Shown: positions 35,501 to 48,400 of the stretch, piece by piece | How positions within the stretch are numbered: the first letter of the stretch is position 1 | How the letters are laid out: each line of letters starts with the position of its first letter | Assembly (NCBI RefSeq): GCF_021347895.1 | Contig: NC_067130.1 | Coordinates: 27,859,817-27,923,816, forward strand | Source of the DNA: Acanthochromis polyacanthus | Lineage: Eukaryota > Chordata > Actinopteri > Pomacentridae | Length of the DNA: 64,000 nucleotides | Direction: 5' to 3' | Translations under genes and position numbers: made by a program | The notes under the pieces: model-generated | Told to the model about the DNA's origin: nothing | Database searches by the model: none | Seen by the model: the letters and a program-made list of their open reading frames with translations, nothing else

Positions 35501-38500
35501 GTTTGGCAGTGGTGGATGCTTCTGTATTTTCATTATTTACTAAACTGAAAGAAAGATAATTAAAGCGATAGAATACAAATGCTGATGAAAAGAGAAACAA
35601 TTTTGCTGTGGTAAATTTGTCTCTGCGCAGCTGCTCCACTCAGTAAATATGTGTTTATAGGTTCGTCTCCACTCCAAAAATCCACTTGGCAGATGCAATA
35701 TTGGATGCAGCTGAATTTTATAATCCACTCGGCGCAGTAGCAGACAGGCGAAGTTGGTTTCCAGCTGTCATTTGTAGATATGATTAACTGCTTTTAAATA
35801 GAAGGTCTACTGAGCTGGGAGCAGAACTTGGATTTTAGAGGCCACGTACTGTCTGTGTTATTTGCAGTAACGCTGCAAGATCTTAGCAGTCATTTAACAA
35901 AATAATCCCACTTCAAGAGAAATGATTTAGAAGTTGAGTCTGGTTAATTAAGTTCATTTAACAATGAGGCTGTTTTTCCTGCTCAGCATGCATTAACCTA
36001 CAGCGGATTTTAGGTTTTAATCACTGCAGAGCTGCAGTGATTAGCTGATTAAAGAAAATCTTACACTTTGCTGGTTAAAGCTTCTTAATAGTGATGATTT
36101 CATGTTGTTCTTTGTTGTATCAGATTGAAAAGTTTAAATGGAGGCAGTCAAATTTGTTGATTGAGCAAAAGAACCAATAGGACTCTATCATCTCTTGCAT
36201 TTTGAAATTCTAGTGAACATTAACAATGTACGATTATTGGTGTTAGTACTGATATCTCAGTTATTTATGGTGAATATTTGTACATTTTATTAGGGATAAA
36301 ATATTTGTTTTTGCGCTTCCACATTCAACTAGCTCACTGACTTCACTTCCATGTTTTGCCACATCCCTGCTAATGTACATGTCTTTGGACATTTTTCGTA
36401 GTTCATCTTCTAGAAGCAAAACAGGAATAAAATAGTTTTGAAACTTGTCACCTAAAATGAAATCAAGAGCTGCTTTCACTTTTACTTTGTGCAATACAGT
36501 GATGAATTGATTTTTTGGGTACCCGAGTTGTCGCTGGACAAAAATGATGATTTAGTGAGTTAACATTATTCTTTTAGACGTTGATACATCCACCATTCTG
36601 CAGCTTGTGTTTTTGTCTTGAACAGGTTAGCTGCATTACTTTGTACTACAGACATAAATCTCAACTCAACTGACCCTTTGGCAGCTTGCTGATAGTTTAG
36701 GAAGCACCTGATTTGACATGCAGTGAACTTGTCTATGTGCAGATCATGAATTTTAAATGCTGGTATCACAGTTGATCATGTTCATTCAGCTGCAAGAAGC
36801 CAAAATTGTAATTGAGATTAATGTGCAATTATATAGGCAGCTCTAGTGGACACCTTTCACATTTTTGGTTTGTAAACACAACAGTTTATCAATAAAATAA
36901 TTGACAGATTACCTGATAATGACAGCAGGTATCATTTAGAGCCCTAAATCACTTTTAGAATTATCAGGTTGCTTGTACATATTGTTTAGCAACTACACAG
37001 GATAAAAAAGCTGTGCTTTCTGTATAAAAGTTGACAGTTGGCAGTAGAAGTTAGTGATTCTGTCAAAAGAGACAGAACTGTATATATATCACATTGCAGC
37101 TAAAAATATATCTCAAATATTTGGTGAATGAGAGTTCTATGAATCCATAGCTATTAAATCTAGTTCTCAATCCAGATGCAAATATTTTTGTACATGTAAC
37201 TCAAAAAGCCTCCTAACTTTTCCTAAACCTCCCCTTTAACCTTGATTTTTTTTTTTTAACTTTTAAGGTGGGACCATCAGCAGAGTTGGGTCAAGCCATA
37301 GAGAAGTTCTCGACACATCCGGACCCCTCAGTAAGGCAAGAATTTTTGGCCGACAGAGTGATCCACCCATCACTAGGCGTTCACAGAGGAATAAAATATG
37401 CCAGTTGGTCTCCGTTGGGTTGTGACGCTAGTGGACGCTGTCTGCTCGCCTGTCTGACACTCGACCACAGACTTACAGTTTATAACAGCCACAAGCGTCT
37501 GGAGTGGAACATGTTAGTCGACCTCACCAAAAAGTACAGTGAGAGGCTAAAGGAGCGAGGATACGCCAAAAAGACAACAAACCGCCGCAGGCAAACCTCC
37601 TGGACTTAGACGAGCTGCAGCGGCGGTTTCGTATGCAGACGCCGATAAGGATGGAATGGTCGAGCATTTACACGATCAAACAAGTTCAGCCGGGCAACAC
37701 GTGTTTGGACGTGGAGATGATTCTTCTGGCTGTCTTAATGGAAAATGGCGACCTCGTTTTGTGGAAGTTCGTACTGCCCTTTACAAACGGAGCAGATGTT
37801 TTGTTTTATGGCATTATAGAATCAGGAGTGGCCAGACCCAGCGACTTGGCCTGGTGGGAATATGAAAACACAGATCGACGGATGAGTGGTCTGATCGTTG
37901 GCAGCGAGGTGGGACCGGTGAAGATTATGCCGGTGAGTCTGTCAGGAGTGAAGGGCTACTTCACCCTCCGACACCCTGTCATCCTCTGGAAAGAGTGTGA
38001 CGAGATCGCTGTGGAAAACCTCAAATGTGTCCCGATGATCCACCCGATCCACAAATCCAGCTGCAGTCTCATCGTGGCTTCACGCGGCTGCTACGTCTTC
38101 TGGTGTCTGCTCATGATCTCTCCAGCTGGACTAAACGTACACAACTCCCACGTGGCAGGGCTGCACTCACTTCCTGTGGTGTCGCTAGCAGTCAGTCAGC
38201 ACGGCGTTGCGGTTTACACATGTTCCATAGACGGGTCGATTAAAAAGCTGACACCGACATTCACAGAGAAAACTTTGATTTTCAAACAGGAGGACATGTT
38301 GCGACCTGAGCACCACAGTGGGAGGAGGATGCACGGGATCGCAGTGAGCCGCAACGGAGCGTATGTCGCAATCGTCAGCACGCAAGGAATGGTTGGCAAC
38401 TTTCATCCAATCAACAGGACTTACCAGGTTCACTTTGTGACCCTGAAAACGCCGGAAGCTGCAGCAGCGCTACTGCTCAAGTCTCCCTCGCAGAACTTGT

Positions 38501-40162
38501 ATAAAATGGCCGACCTGCTGGACCTGGTGAGGTGGCAGATTTTGAAAAACAAATGCATCCCTGCGTCGCTGCAGGAAGAACTTGATCAGAAGATCCAGGA
38601 AGCGGATTCGCCTTACCTGTGGAGGTTCAAGCTCTTTCTGGTGCGTATTCTTCACCAGGCGCTACAGGTGCCTCAGATGGTGCACAGCTGGAAACCTTCA
38701 CACGAGGAGAGCAAGGTGTTCATAAGGGAAGACGAAGAGGAGGACGGAGAAAACGACGACGAAGACGCTGTGAGGGAGGAAGGTGAGGGTGGCGTTAAAG
38801 AGGAGAACCAGGAGGAGCAGAGGGCTGAGGTGCAGGCCTGGATCAACGCTGTGGAGACCCACCTGATGAGGGAGAACATCAAGAAGGTGTTAGGAGTCGT
38901 TTACCTCAACACCTGGCTGGCGCAGAACATCAGCATCCCGACCTGTGGCCTGGTGGACTATCTATCCAGAGATACAAACGACAGAGCATCAGAGGTAAGA
39001 CTCACCTGATAACTCCTCAATTCACTGTCCTGATCTATTTGGTTCAAATCTGACTTTACGTTTTACTCTATTAGCAAATCCCAAAGCTAAGAAATGACTG
39101 ATTTACTTAGTTTGGAATGTTTAAAAGCAGATCATTTGAATATTTATCTCATATTCCTTCTAGTTCAATGTTTTTATATTTTCAATCTCTGCTTCTAAAA
39201 ATGGTTGTAACCTGCAGTCAGCTTTTGTGAACACCGCAAATACTTTGTGGATGTACACCAGCAAAGTGTTGGTGCCACTCTGGAACCAGTTTGGAACCAC
39301 TCTGGAACCAGTTTGGAACCACTCTGGAACCAGTTTGGAACCACTCTGGAACCAGTTTGGAACCACTCTGGAACCAGTTTGGAACCACTCTGGAACCAGT
39401 TTGGAACCACTTGGAACCAGTTTGGAACCACTCTGGAACCAGTTTGGAACCACTCTGGAACCAGTTTGGCAGCTCGAAATTAGGGTTTTTTTTAGCTGTT
39501 GACACACAAAACCGGTTCAAGATCCAGCACTGTCTCCAAACGGTGTTGGTGGAAAAGAGGTGATCGGTGCTGCCTCTGTGCTGCCATGAGACAAGTTGGA
39601 AATTAACTCTGTGTTGTTTTTCTTTCACTTACACCCTCTTGTTCTGTTTGTGTGTCTTCAGGTCCTGATTGGCCACATCAAGAAGAAGATGAACAAGCAG
39701 ACGTTCTCGGAGCGCTGCAGCTTGTGTCAGACTGTGCTGCCCTTCACGGACCACAAACAAGCCACGTGTAAAAACGGACACATGTGGCTCAGGTACAAAG
39801 ATTATTCTCAAACTTTCCTCAGCTCAAATGTCTGAAGACGCTTTTATTAGCAGGAGGCGCAGGTCAGAGCCTGACAGTCGGGACATGAGTTGAATCCTAA
39901 TGCCAAATGCTTTCTTTGACGGTTTATTTATCTTCACAGAGCAGTAATCAAGCCTCCCACCTTCTGATATTTACCCATGCACCACTCTCATCCGCTCATA
40001 AATATCGTCTTTCAAACATGTCTGCTGCCTTTTCTCTCCTGCTCAATTGTGGAACCTCTGGTGGGCATCGAGAGGGAAATCTGTGCCCGTCAACTCCAGT
40101 TTGATGCTGTTTCTGCTCTACATTTGCTGTGTGTCTGTGTGTCTGTGTGTCTGTGTGTCTGT

Positions 40163-40216
<54 letters not shown>

Positions 40217-43200
40217 GCCAGCCAGCTCTCTAATGTATTTCTGCCGGTCTCCTCCAGGTGTGTGTTGTCATACCAGGCCTGCCAGACGCTGACGTTCAGA
40301 CGCTGCCTCCTGCTGGATAGCATCGCCAGACTGCCAGAGCCTGAGGGTAAGCGCCACTTCCCATCTCCCTCCACCTCCATTTCACAGTCGCGCTCTCGAT
40401 CAGCCATCTCCTCCTGTCACCTTCAACGTCAGCCCTCGTCCCGCTCTGCCGCTCAGATCAGCGCTTCGCACGTCGGACACTGAGCCGCTTCAAAACTTCA
40501 TAAACCTGAATGACTGTAGAAATTAGCCGGCATTTTCTTGAAAGTCCAGAGTTGAGTCTGTGGTCACAAAGCTCAGTCTTGGGTCTTTGCTGAGGCTTGA
40601 AATGTGTGTCTCTTCTGTCTCATTATACCAACATTCTGGATGAACGGCAGCCTTCCAGTTTTCACTGTAGCAGGGGAATTATGAGTACTGGTGCAGGATT
40701 AAATGATCTGTGTGAGACTTCGTTCAGTTTGGTCCAGTGTAGCTCAGTAGGGAGGCATGTATGTGCATTTACAGGCTCTAAAACAAACCCTCTCGGGGCT
40801 ACACAGCAATTAACAGAACATTTAGTGTAATATTTGCTTTTTTCTTGTCAATTTCTGCAGGACTTTGAAATCCTTTCAAGAAGGTTGAAATGGATGAATG
40901 CAAGCAGTGATGAAGAATCAGTTTATCTGTAATATAATGACTTCTGAAATGATAATCTGGATTAGTACAACCTGTTTTTTTGAGCTGGATGAAAAACACA
41001 GATTTCTCAGACATGTATTACTAGATTTCTACTTAGCATTTGCCAGACAAAGAGTGCAAACAGAAGCACAGGTGTTAGAGCCGAGCTGCTGGATGGAAAC
41101 TAAGACAAATGTATGAATATGTATGGAAACATGTTGTCTGATGTATCTGTAGGTCGTAAAAAAATGTCATTATTTAAATTTAGCTTCCTGAAAATACCCT
41201 TATAAAGTACTAAAAGGTCTTAAAGGTAGTTTACAAAAGTCTTAAGTATTGTTTTTTTGCCTGCCAAAGACCAAGATTGGTGCATGTTTGAAATACAATA
41301 TCAAGTGCTGTTATTGCTGTGAGCTACAGTTGGTTGGAAGATCTTCTGGTAAAGCCTTAAATGAAAATAACTACTATTTTTTTTAGCTGGTTAATCAATC
41401 TATCCATTGTTTGAAACTCAGCCAGGTAAAGGAGGCAGTTCTTTCAATAATTATATCATTAGAAATTAGGGATATTTGCTCAGACATGCTAAAAAACAAT
41501 ATAAGTAACTGTTGGCAGTGCTGTCCCTACTGGTTCCCCTTCATTATTTTATACTTTGGCCACAACAAGCAGAAACCTCTAAAGAACTGAAAGAAAAACG
41601 CAAAACTTTAAAAAACAAATAGAATTCCTCTTGTAGCCCCTCTCTTTTTGTCTTTAGCTCCTCCCACCTGGCATATGAACACGTGTAAAACACACAAAAA
41701 TAGTCAAACTACACATCAGCATTTATTTGCTTCACTCAGATTCAACTCAAAGTGAAAGTTCATTTTTTTAAACCATCAAAATGTCTAAAACTTTCTGCCA
41801 TTGTGACCTTGGTTGCTGTTGACTAGGGCTGCAACTCGTGATTACTTTCATTATCGATGAATCTGAGTCTTTAAAATATCCAAATATATCTATCAGATTT
41901 TCCTGAAGCCCAAGATGACGCTGTCAAATGTCTTGATGTGTCCATAGTCCAAAGATACTCAGTTTACTACCATAGAGGAGGAAAGAAACAAGAACATTTT
42001 CAAATTTAAGAAGCTGGAATCAGAAAATTTAGACTTTTTTGCTGTCTCATCTGATATAGGTGAAAAAAATCTGTGATTGGCATGAAGCTACATTTTCTAA
42101 AACCTGAGAACAGCCCAGATGAGGTGCAGAGCTCTGGTTTCCTCTTATAGACCACTTGAATTACAAAATACTGAAATTTCAGCATAGAGTTCTGGTCCAA
42201 TGATGTCAAGAAATGCTTCCTACCTCAAGTTTAAATTGCATTCTGTTATTTTAAAAAAGTGTGGAAAGCTCGTGTGTCTCAGTGCAGGTAACGGCACCGA
42301 CTGTCAGAAATGATTGATGAATGTTTGCAACCTGATCGATTGGATTTGTCAGACGTTTCTCTGGTCATTTTGGCCAATACTTCACTGGTTCATTGTTGGA
42401 TTTGGAAACAAGCACGAATTCCTTCAACCTGAATGTCGAAAACAACAACATTTGGCATGTTTTCAGATATTTCTGCTCTATTTCTTCCACTCTACATCTG
42501 TTCATGACACACAGTGAGTGCATTATCATAATGGTGCAAAACTGGGTGCAATTAAGATCCACACCGACACCAGTAGTTAGCTAAACTATTATTATAATGA
42601 CATATAGAAGAGCTGTATAATGCCAGCTGTGGTTCCTACAGCACTTAGAGTTAGGAGGTAAAAACACGGTTCTGTTTGCAGTGGAATGAGGATTCAGCTT
42701 CATCTGGCTGCTACTTGCATCTCAGGTCTTTATCAGTGCTGCCTGAGTGCCTGAGGCTCGACTCGCCTGGTCGTTCCAGCCGATCTGAGCTAAAGACTGA
42801 CGGGTCTGTGCAGCTTTGGCATCTGTCAAAATCAGCATCGTCCCAGCACCAGTCCAAAAACATCTTACAGAATTTTGTATTCATACACATTTGAAAAAAA
42901 AGGAAATGAATCACTATTAAGAGTAAACCCTTTTTGGACACGGACTACTTCACTCTGGCTTCGTCTGCCAGTAAAGGTTGTGGGTATTTGGACTTTCACA
43001 AATGTGTGTCTGCAAGATTAAAGTTTTGTGACTGCGTAGGTGTTTCAGTGTTTAAATGAAAAGGTCAAAAAAGTCAAATTTTCTGTTCTACATCAGGATG
43101 CATGAAGGGTCCTAACAAGTTTTGCAATTTAATGACCATCATGCATCATCATCACCCTCAAAGTGGATCCCTTATGATTTCTGATGATTTACAAAATTTA

Positions 43201-43455
43201 TTAAAGAATTATGTCAAACAGTGCAATCAAAATGCGTAGAATAAATGCTGTCTTCACTTTCACTGAAATGTGACTCTCAGACTTTTTTAACCACGAGTCC
43301 AATGTGTAAAAATTCTCCTCATAGTTATGTATATTTAATCGTTTCCTGTTTATAAATCCTGACTATAAATGTTGTTTCCTTTCCCCGCAGATCCAGAGTG
43401 GATAAAGAAGATCCTGCAGGCGTCCTGCACGCTCTGCGACTCGCCGATGATCTAG
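32223..43455 (+). CDS. gtf3c4: General transcription factor 3C polypeptide 4 (TFIIIC90), five exons
   Basis: Subunit of TFIIIC, which recognises promoters of tRNA and other RNA polymerase III genes in the nucleus and recruits TFIIIB; the human protein has reported histone acetyltransferase activity. Exons are 32223-32537, 37268-38994, 39662-39792, 40258-40346 and 43391-43455, all with GT..AG introns. Allowing one missing base in exon 2, the product is about 775 residues (human 822). Residues ~50-560 form the beta-propeller-type TFIIIC delta region, with conserved stretches LSWSQDHRLAVCTSSSLSV, SPLGCDASGRCLLA, MQTPIRMEWS and VHNSHVAGLHSLPVVS. An acidic Glu/Asp stretch follows at ~590-625. The C-terminal zinc module (C700, C703, C717, H721, C726, C733, C767, C770) is complete. 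The start is chosen from the family's N-terminal pattern and the promoter. As given, the frame breaks at 37568-37572 and would stop at 37607 after 218 codons. Confidence 0.95.
32538..37267 (+). other. gtf3c4 intron 1 (4.7 kb)
   Basis: AT-rich sequence without further exons or recognisable transposon ends; it contains a TTTG microsatellite. A homopolymer T tract precedes the acceptor. Confidence 0.7.
33564..33596 (+). repeat. (TTTG)8 microsatellite in gtf3c4 intron 1
   Basis: Eight near-perfect TTTG/GTTT units in a row. Confidence 0.92.
37268..38994 (+). CDS. gtf3c4: gtf3c4 exon 2 (large; contains the frame lesion)
   Basis: Acceptor TTTTAAG after a poly-T tract; starts VGPSAELGQ. Codes most of the propeller and the acidic linker. 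The frame of 37268-37567 and the frame of 37573-38994 differ by one base; the A-run at 37568-37572 has five A where six would keep the frame. Downstream of this 474 codons remain open without a stop. Ends ..RASE before donor GTAAGA, phase 0. Confidence 0.92.
39277..39469 (+). repeat. 22-bp minisatellite in gtf3c4 intron 2
   Basis: Nearly nine tandem copies of a 22-bp unit that is itself two related 11-mers, CTCTGGAACCA and GTTTGGAACCA. One unit near 39409 lacks three bases. Because 22 is not a multiple of three and the unit has no stop in any phase, the array is open in several frames on both strands, giving repetitive Trp-Asn-Gln-Phe-type frames that are artefacts. Confidence 0.95.
39662..39792 (+). 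CDS. gtf3c4: gtf3c4 exon 3
   Basis: Acceptor TCTTCAG; encodes VLIGHIKKKMNKQTF and the first zinc ligands (CSLC, CKNGH). Ends inside an Arg codon (AG) before donor GTACAA, phase 2. Confidence 0.93.
40127..40212 (+). repeat. Compound GT microsatellite in gtf3c4 intron 3
   Basis: About five TGTGTGTC units pass into an uninterrupted GT run of some 40 bases, ending 45 bases before the exon 4 acceptor. Confidence 0.95.
40258..40346 (+). CDS. gtf3c4: gtf3c4 exon 4
   Basis: Acceptor CTCCTCCAG; completes the Arg codon and encodes CVLSYQACQTLTFRRCLLLD then SIARLPEPE. Ends with G before donor GTAAGC, phase 1. A long GT microsatellite sits about 45 bases upstream of the acceptor. Confidence 0.93.
40347..43390 (+). 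other. gtf3c4 intron 4 (3.0 kb)
   Basis: AT-rich, no further exons. It includes an interspersed repeat at 41824-42050. Confidence 0.7.
41824..42050 (+). repeat. Interspersed teleost repeat, hAT-like, in gtf3c4 intron 4
   Basis: Begins TAGGGCTGCAACTCGTGATT, then ATTATCGATGAATCTGA, GAAGCCCAAGATGACG, AGATACTCAGTTTACT and AAGAAGCTGGAATCAGA. This is the same ordered text as the abundant teleost repeat whose fragment is at 10579-10760. The right terminus is decayed. Confidence 0.6.
43391..43455 (+). CDS. gtf3c4: gtf3c4 exon 5 (terminal)
   Basis: Acceptor TTCCCCGCAG; encodes DPEWIKKILQASCTLCDSPM plus Ile, then TAG at 43453-43455. The CTLC pair supplies the last zinc ligands. The human protein ends at a corresponding CPFCDSP position, so the C-terminus is complete. 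Confidence 0.93.
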
Positions 43456-43640
43456 ATCCGATCGATCAGAGAAACCTCAGGGCTTCCCCGCGACCTTCAG
43501 AGCTCCCTGTTCTGACGCCGGGTCCAATTTAGTCAGACATCACTGCTCAAGTATTTTTATTTCATGTATTTTGTTTAAGTTTTTATTACTTTATATTGGT
43601 ATCTTAAAAGTGCAAATAAAAGTCTTTGATTATTCGTCGG
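43456..43640 (+). terminator. gtf3c4 3' UTR and polyadenylation signal
   Basis: A short 3' UTR follows the TAG. AATAAA at 43615-43620 is followed by AGTCTTTGATTATTCG; cleavage is expected within about 10-30 bases of the signal. Confidence 0.75.
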
Positions 43641-45200
43641 AACTCTTCTTTTACTCGCGAGCGCAGCAGCTTCCCCCCTGCCGCGGTTTTAAATGAATAT
43701 TTTACTGAGGTAAAACATTTTGGAGTCAAACTTTACAGATTTCTTTATTTTTCCCCCCTCTCTAAAATTAATTCCCAGTCAGACACAGTGTTTGCACAAG
43801 GGCGCACAGAAACAAAGTTTAAAACGTGGTTATATGTGGAGGTTTTTATTATTCAGTAGGACTTCAGGGCACCATAAATAAGCTCCCTCATTTTCCTCAT
43901 GTTGACTGTATTTCTGAACCTTTGGTGTAGTTTTTATTGCAAGTAAGTGGAACTTACTCTGCTAGTCCTATTTTAGTGAGGGGATTTTTTTCTTCTTTTT
44001 TTTGAGAGCAACAAATAATACACTCTGAATAATACATACTCTGGAAAAAACTCAACATACCTACTTTAATTGGCACTGTAAAACAATTTCCAAGCTCTGG
44101 GAAGAAGAGGAGGAGGAGGAGGAGGAGGGTGGTGCTCAGTCATTCTCTCAGATGAGGACTTCCGCTAATGTAAACGCAGAAGAGAAGAAGCGGCGAGAGG
44201 CAGATGAGATGAGCAAGAAGGCAGGAAGAAAGCGGAAAGTGTGCTTAAAAACCCGGCGCGTCCTTCCCACGGGAGCCGCTTGTAATGAGATTCAGCAGTA
44301 ATGAGGGACAGAACATGGAGCCAGATGTGATTCTAATTCTAATCAAGGAGGGGAGGGTGGCGGTGATGTTGGGGTGGGGGGGGTTAGAGAGCATATTGTT
44401 AAATACAATTAACCCTTTTTTCATATTTGGAGAGAACAAGGGGCTGCAGGGAGGGGTTACAGCAGCCCTCCCCTCGGCCTCGGATCCTTGTTCTGGAGAC
44501 ATGGAGGTCGACGGCCGCTGATCAAAGAGGCAGCTGGACCTGAGAGACCGGGCCGGCAGCAGAGCCTCCATCTCCACCGCGGCCTCTCATCCCTTTACAT
44601 CCCCCTCGGCCCGGCAGAGCTGGGGTGGGGTCTGCCCTCCCTCCGGTGTCACTGGAGATGATAGCCTGCCCCGGGGCGAGGAGAGAGGAGGCAGCCCGGC
44701 TCCAAACACTCAAGAGCCTCATGAAAGGGAACCTTTTTTACTTTATGCTTTTTAAAGCTGTATTCCTCAGTTCAGTGGTGGCATTTATTGGCCCAAGACT
44801 CAGTGAAGATTCTGTCTGTTTGTGGAAGAGCTTCTTTTTCTTCTTTCTTTCTAGAAAGTGAATCATTTATCACATTATCCTGTGCTTTGCTGGAGGAAAC
44901 GTCTCGGACTGGTGGTGTGATTAGTTTAGTGTTAAAGCTGCAGAAGCCGGCGCCTTTAAGGACTACAGTGTCCTGCTTTAGCTGGTTAACTTCTGCTGCA
45001 TCAGCTGCTAACCTGCACGAGATCCTCACATCCTGACTAAGCAGACCAGTAGAAATGTTAAAAATTAATCTAACAAAAGCAGCCGTTCCTAATAAAACAC
45101 AACCAAATCAACAACCGTATCAACTATATACATCAACAGGAATCACAGGAACACACAAAATACTACTAATAATGATGGGAGCTACTTAAAACTGCACAAC
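43640..45200. other. Gene-free interval with GC-rich candidate regulatory block
   Basis: A GAGGAG tract lies at 44107-44130. 44130-44740 is unique, GC-rich and contains TTCTAATTCTAATCAAGG and CAATTAACCC motifs. No coding support. Confidence 0.35.
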
Positions 45201-45201
45201 A

Positions 45202-45420
45202 CTCAGGAGTGATGGTTGCTGGAAATGTTCCTCTGTACCCCTATGGAGATATTCCATTAAAAATCAGCTGTTTCCAGCTAGAATAGTCATTTACCACATT
45301 AACAATGTCTAGACTGGATTTCTGATTTTTTTTTTAAATGTTATCTTCATTGAAAAAGAACTGAATTTCTTTCCAAAATAAGGACATTTCTCAGTGACCC
45401 CAAACATCTGAATGGTAGTG
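45202..45420 (+). mobile_element. Tc1-like transposon end fragment
   Basis: Contains GTGATGGTTGCTGGAAATG, CCCTATGGAGATATTCCATT and a right terminus AGTGACCCCAAACATCTGAA followed by TGGTAGTG ending at TA (45421-45422). This is the text of the terminal region of a widespread fish Tc1 family whose intact end reads TGACCCCAAACTTTTGAACG. The transposase and other end are missing. Confidence 0.65.
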
Positions 45421-45422
45421 TA

Positions 45423-48400
45423 GATTCACAAATACTATAGAAGTTTCCCTCTACATTAATCAAAATCAATACACCCAAAAATAGAGTATTCTGCATGAAA
45501 ACAAGTGAAGTGTTTTTTTTTTTTTTAAAAAAAGAGCCATGCATGTCACTCGGTAACACTATTATGTATTGCAATCTGTTAAGGTTATACTCAACGTGCA
45601 AAAATATAGTTTTTGTCATGCATTTGTGAACTGTAAGATTTAATTCCATCACATCTTCTTTAAGATTAATGCACGTTCAGGTGTTTTTTTCACGTATTAG
45701 ACATTTATGCAAATTAGTTCCTTGTTTGCATATTTAAATGTAACATTTTAGAAAATCTGTATTATAAAAAATAACAGTTTCCAACTCTGTATGTTCAGTG
45801 GTGACATCTGTTGGTTGATGCTTTCACCCATAAATGTATCCGATAGGTATCTTTAAAGGCTGTTGCGTCAAAATGAGTTTTTTCTCTCTGTCTGACTCAG
45901 AAATCTGCACTTCAGTAGCGCTTCTATGCACCAAACTTTCCACCCTTATTCCTGTCTATATTCTGAAGGTTTTTACACAGGAGTCTGTTCATATATCATT
46001 CATAGCCTGACTTATAGAACATTTTATTCCTAACAACATGGTGAAATTGGATTTTTTTCCCTTTCCTGGCTGCTGACAGTATTTTCTGACTTACTGAGGG
46101 GATGAAAAGAGAAATCCAAAATCCCCCTCTGTTGTTCTGATATGTCAACAAAATGAAACAAGAACTTGGCGTCTTCCTATATTCAGATTCGTGGTCTGGA
46201 TTTTAGGTGAAGTTTTAGTCATTTTACAAAAAATAACACATATTGCAAATTTAGATAATGAATTTTAGAAAAGTTGCAATATATTTTTCTTTGTTTCACA
46301 TTAAGATCAATTGGTTTAAACATTTACCCTATTCACTTGTAGCCTCTCCATTTAATACACATTTAATGACGATTATTCGTTCTTTGTAGGAGCAGTTCAT
46401 AGTTTTAGTGTCCATTTTTCCCCTTTCACGTACAAAAACTGTAATAACTTGGACTAAAATTCCATATTTTAACTTAAAGCCAATAATGCTGACAAAAAAA
46501 AACAGTAGTTTCACCAAAAAAAAATCACCTTTTCTGGCCTTTTTAATCCAACCTCATAGTCTCCTCATCGATTCTTGTGTCATATCAACAGATTATTCAT
46601 TTCCATCCAATCTTGTTGTGATACCTTTCATGAATCCACAGCTTTTTTATGTCAAACACACAAAAGAAAAGGGATTTTTAACTTCCTGATGCACCATGCC
46701 TATAAAAAGCTGGTTTGATATTTATTAGTTTGGCTATCCAGGATGAAAATCATTTGAACTAATCATAATTCCAGTTCAAAATATAATCCTGACTGGTCTA
46801 AACTCAATTTAAGACATCCAAAACAGCAACATTGGTATTTTCAATTGAAGGGGAAGTTGAGATATCTTGAGCTGGACAAGTCGGGATTAACTGCTGGTAC
46901 CTGGAACTGGGATTACAGCCAGTTATAATTCACATTGTGGGTGTTTGCAATGAAAAACCCAGTGCACACCACTGGTAGAAGTGACACTGTGGATCTTTGA
47001 ATTTTTTTTTTTTTTTGACTAGGAAGAACCGAATCACATCTATCTCCAAAGTAGCTAATAAATGCTAAAACGATTTGCCAAAACACTCCTAAACATTCTC
47101 AAATACCCCCAAGTGTGCTCAGTGTCCCCGTTTTTTTAACTTTAAAGCAAAATTACAGTAGCTAACTGTACAGTATTTGATGAAGACACTACATTTGAGG
47201 TCATGTTAAGACAAAAAGTGGTCTTTCATAGAAGAAGATGCACAAATGGCAAGTTTTTATAGGTGTACAAGGCGATTATCTAGCAAAGAATCTAAAAGTA
47301 GCCCAAAAAAATCCTCCTGTTTGGGTTAAAACAGCAGAACTATACGCGCACTTAAGATATTTATAATGAGCACTTCATTGTTACTCCTACAGCTTAATTA
47401 CAGAGGTGGTAATTGAATAGAGATAGTAACTAAAAGCCTTGTAATTAGCTTTATACCAAGCCCGGCTGCAGCAGGTTTGTAGTGTTTCATAGCTGTCAGT
47501 GTTTTTTTTTTTTTCTCCCCCAGCCGGGGGATTTGGTGCTCGGTGTGTTGTTTGTCAAGTGGAAGTGGCTCCTCAGGTTGTAATGTTCCTGTCACTGATA
47601 GGTGGAGACCAGACCTGTTAGAGGTTAGCTGTGTTTGGTTGATCCTCCTCCCGCTTTAATATAATAATCCGTCAAAGAGCATCTCCACTAGTAATTACCT
47701 GCTTCCCCTCCCTTCCTCTCCCACTGTCTTTGCTCTCAAGACTTCAAACAGGGGAATTTTTCTCTTTGCATACAATATTTATATCCTTTATGTCAGTGGC
47801 TGGAAGGCATAAAACATTCATGGCACCTTTTCACACCTTAATTTCATGTGATATTCCTTTTGTTTTGTTTAGACTAGATTTTGAACATGATGTGTCCCAC
47901 CGTATCCTCTTGAGGGTATCGATTCATTTTGTTGCTTCCGAATATTCCAATTTAGGCTGTAAAAGGTGGCAGCTGCTTCGCCGCCTCAGACATGTGACTG
48001 CATCACCTGGTGGGATCACGACAGTGTTTTTACAGGCTGACAGCTCCTACCAGTCTCCTGTTGATTCTTTTTGCATTTTGTCACAATTCTGAGGAAATGT
48101 CTGGGAGCAGGTTATAATAGGGTTGAGCAGTATTGTAGTACACACTGGAGCTTTCCCTTTAATATCTCTGGCTGTCTTGGGGTAACTGTGGGCCATTCTG
48201 GAGTAGAGTAGAAGTATTTTGATTTGTGAGGTTTTTTTAATTTGTCAGAAAACACCAAACACAGACAGGGTATTTCCAGTATCACAATACCTCAGTTAGA
48301 GGTATTGCTATGTACCAGTACGGGTGATAACTATGAAAAATGTATATCATGTTAATTATCCAACTATGATAATATCGTAAATATTCATACAAACATGCAC

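Noticed and set aside
39160..39628. Repetitive frames on both strands in gtf3c4 intron 2
   Set aside because: They arise from the stop-free 22-bp minisatellite and have no family resemblance.
39977..40483. A 168-codon + strand frame spanning exon 4 of gtf3c4
   Set aside because: It reads through intron 3 and a GT repeat; the exon 4 part is in a different frame from the real protein.
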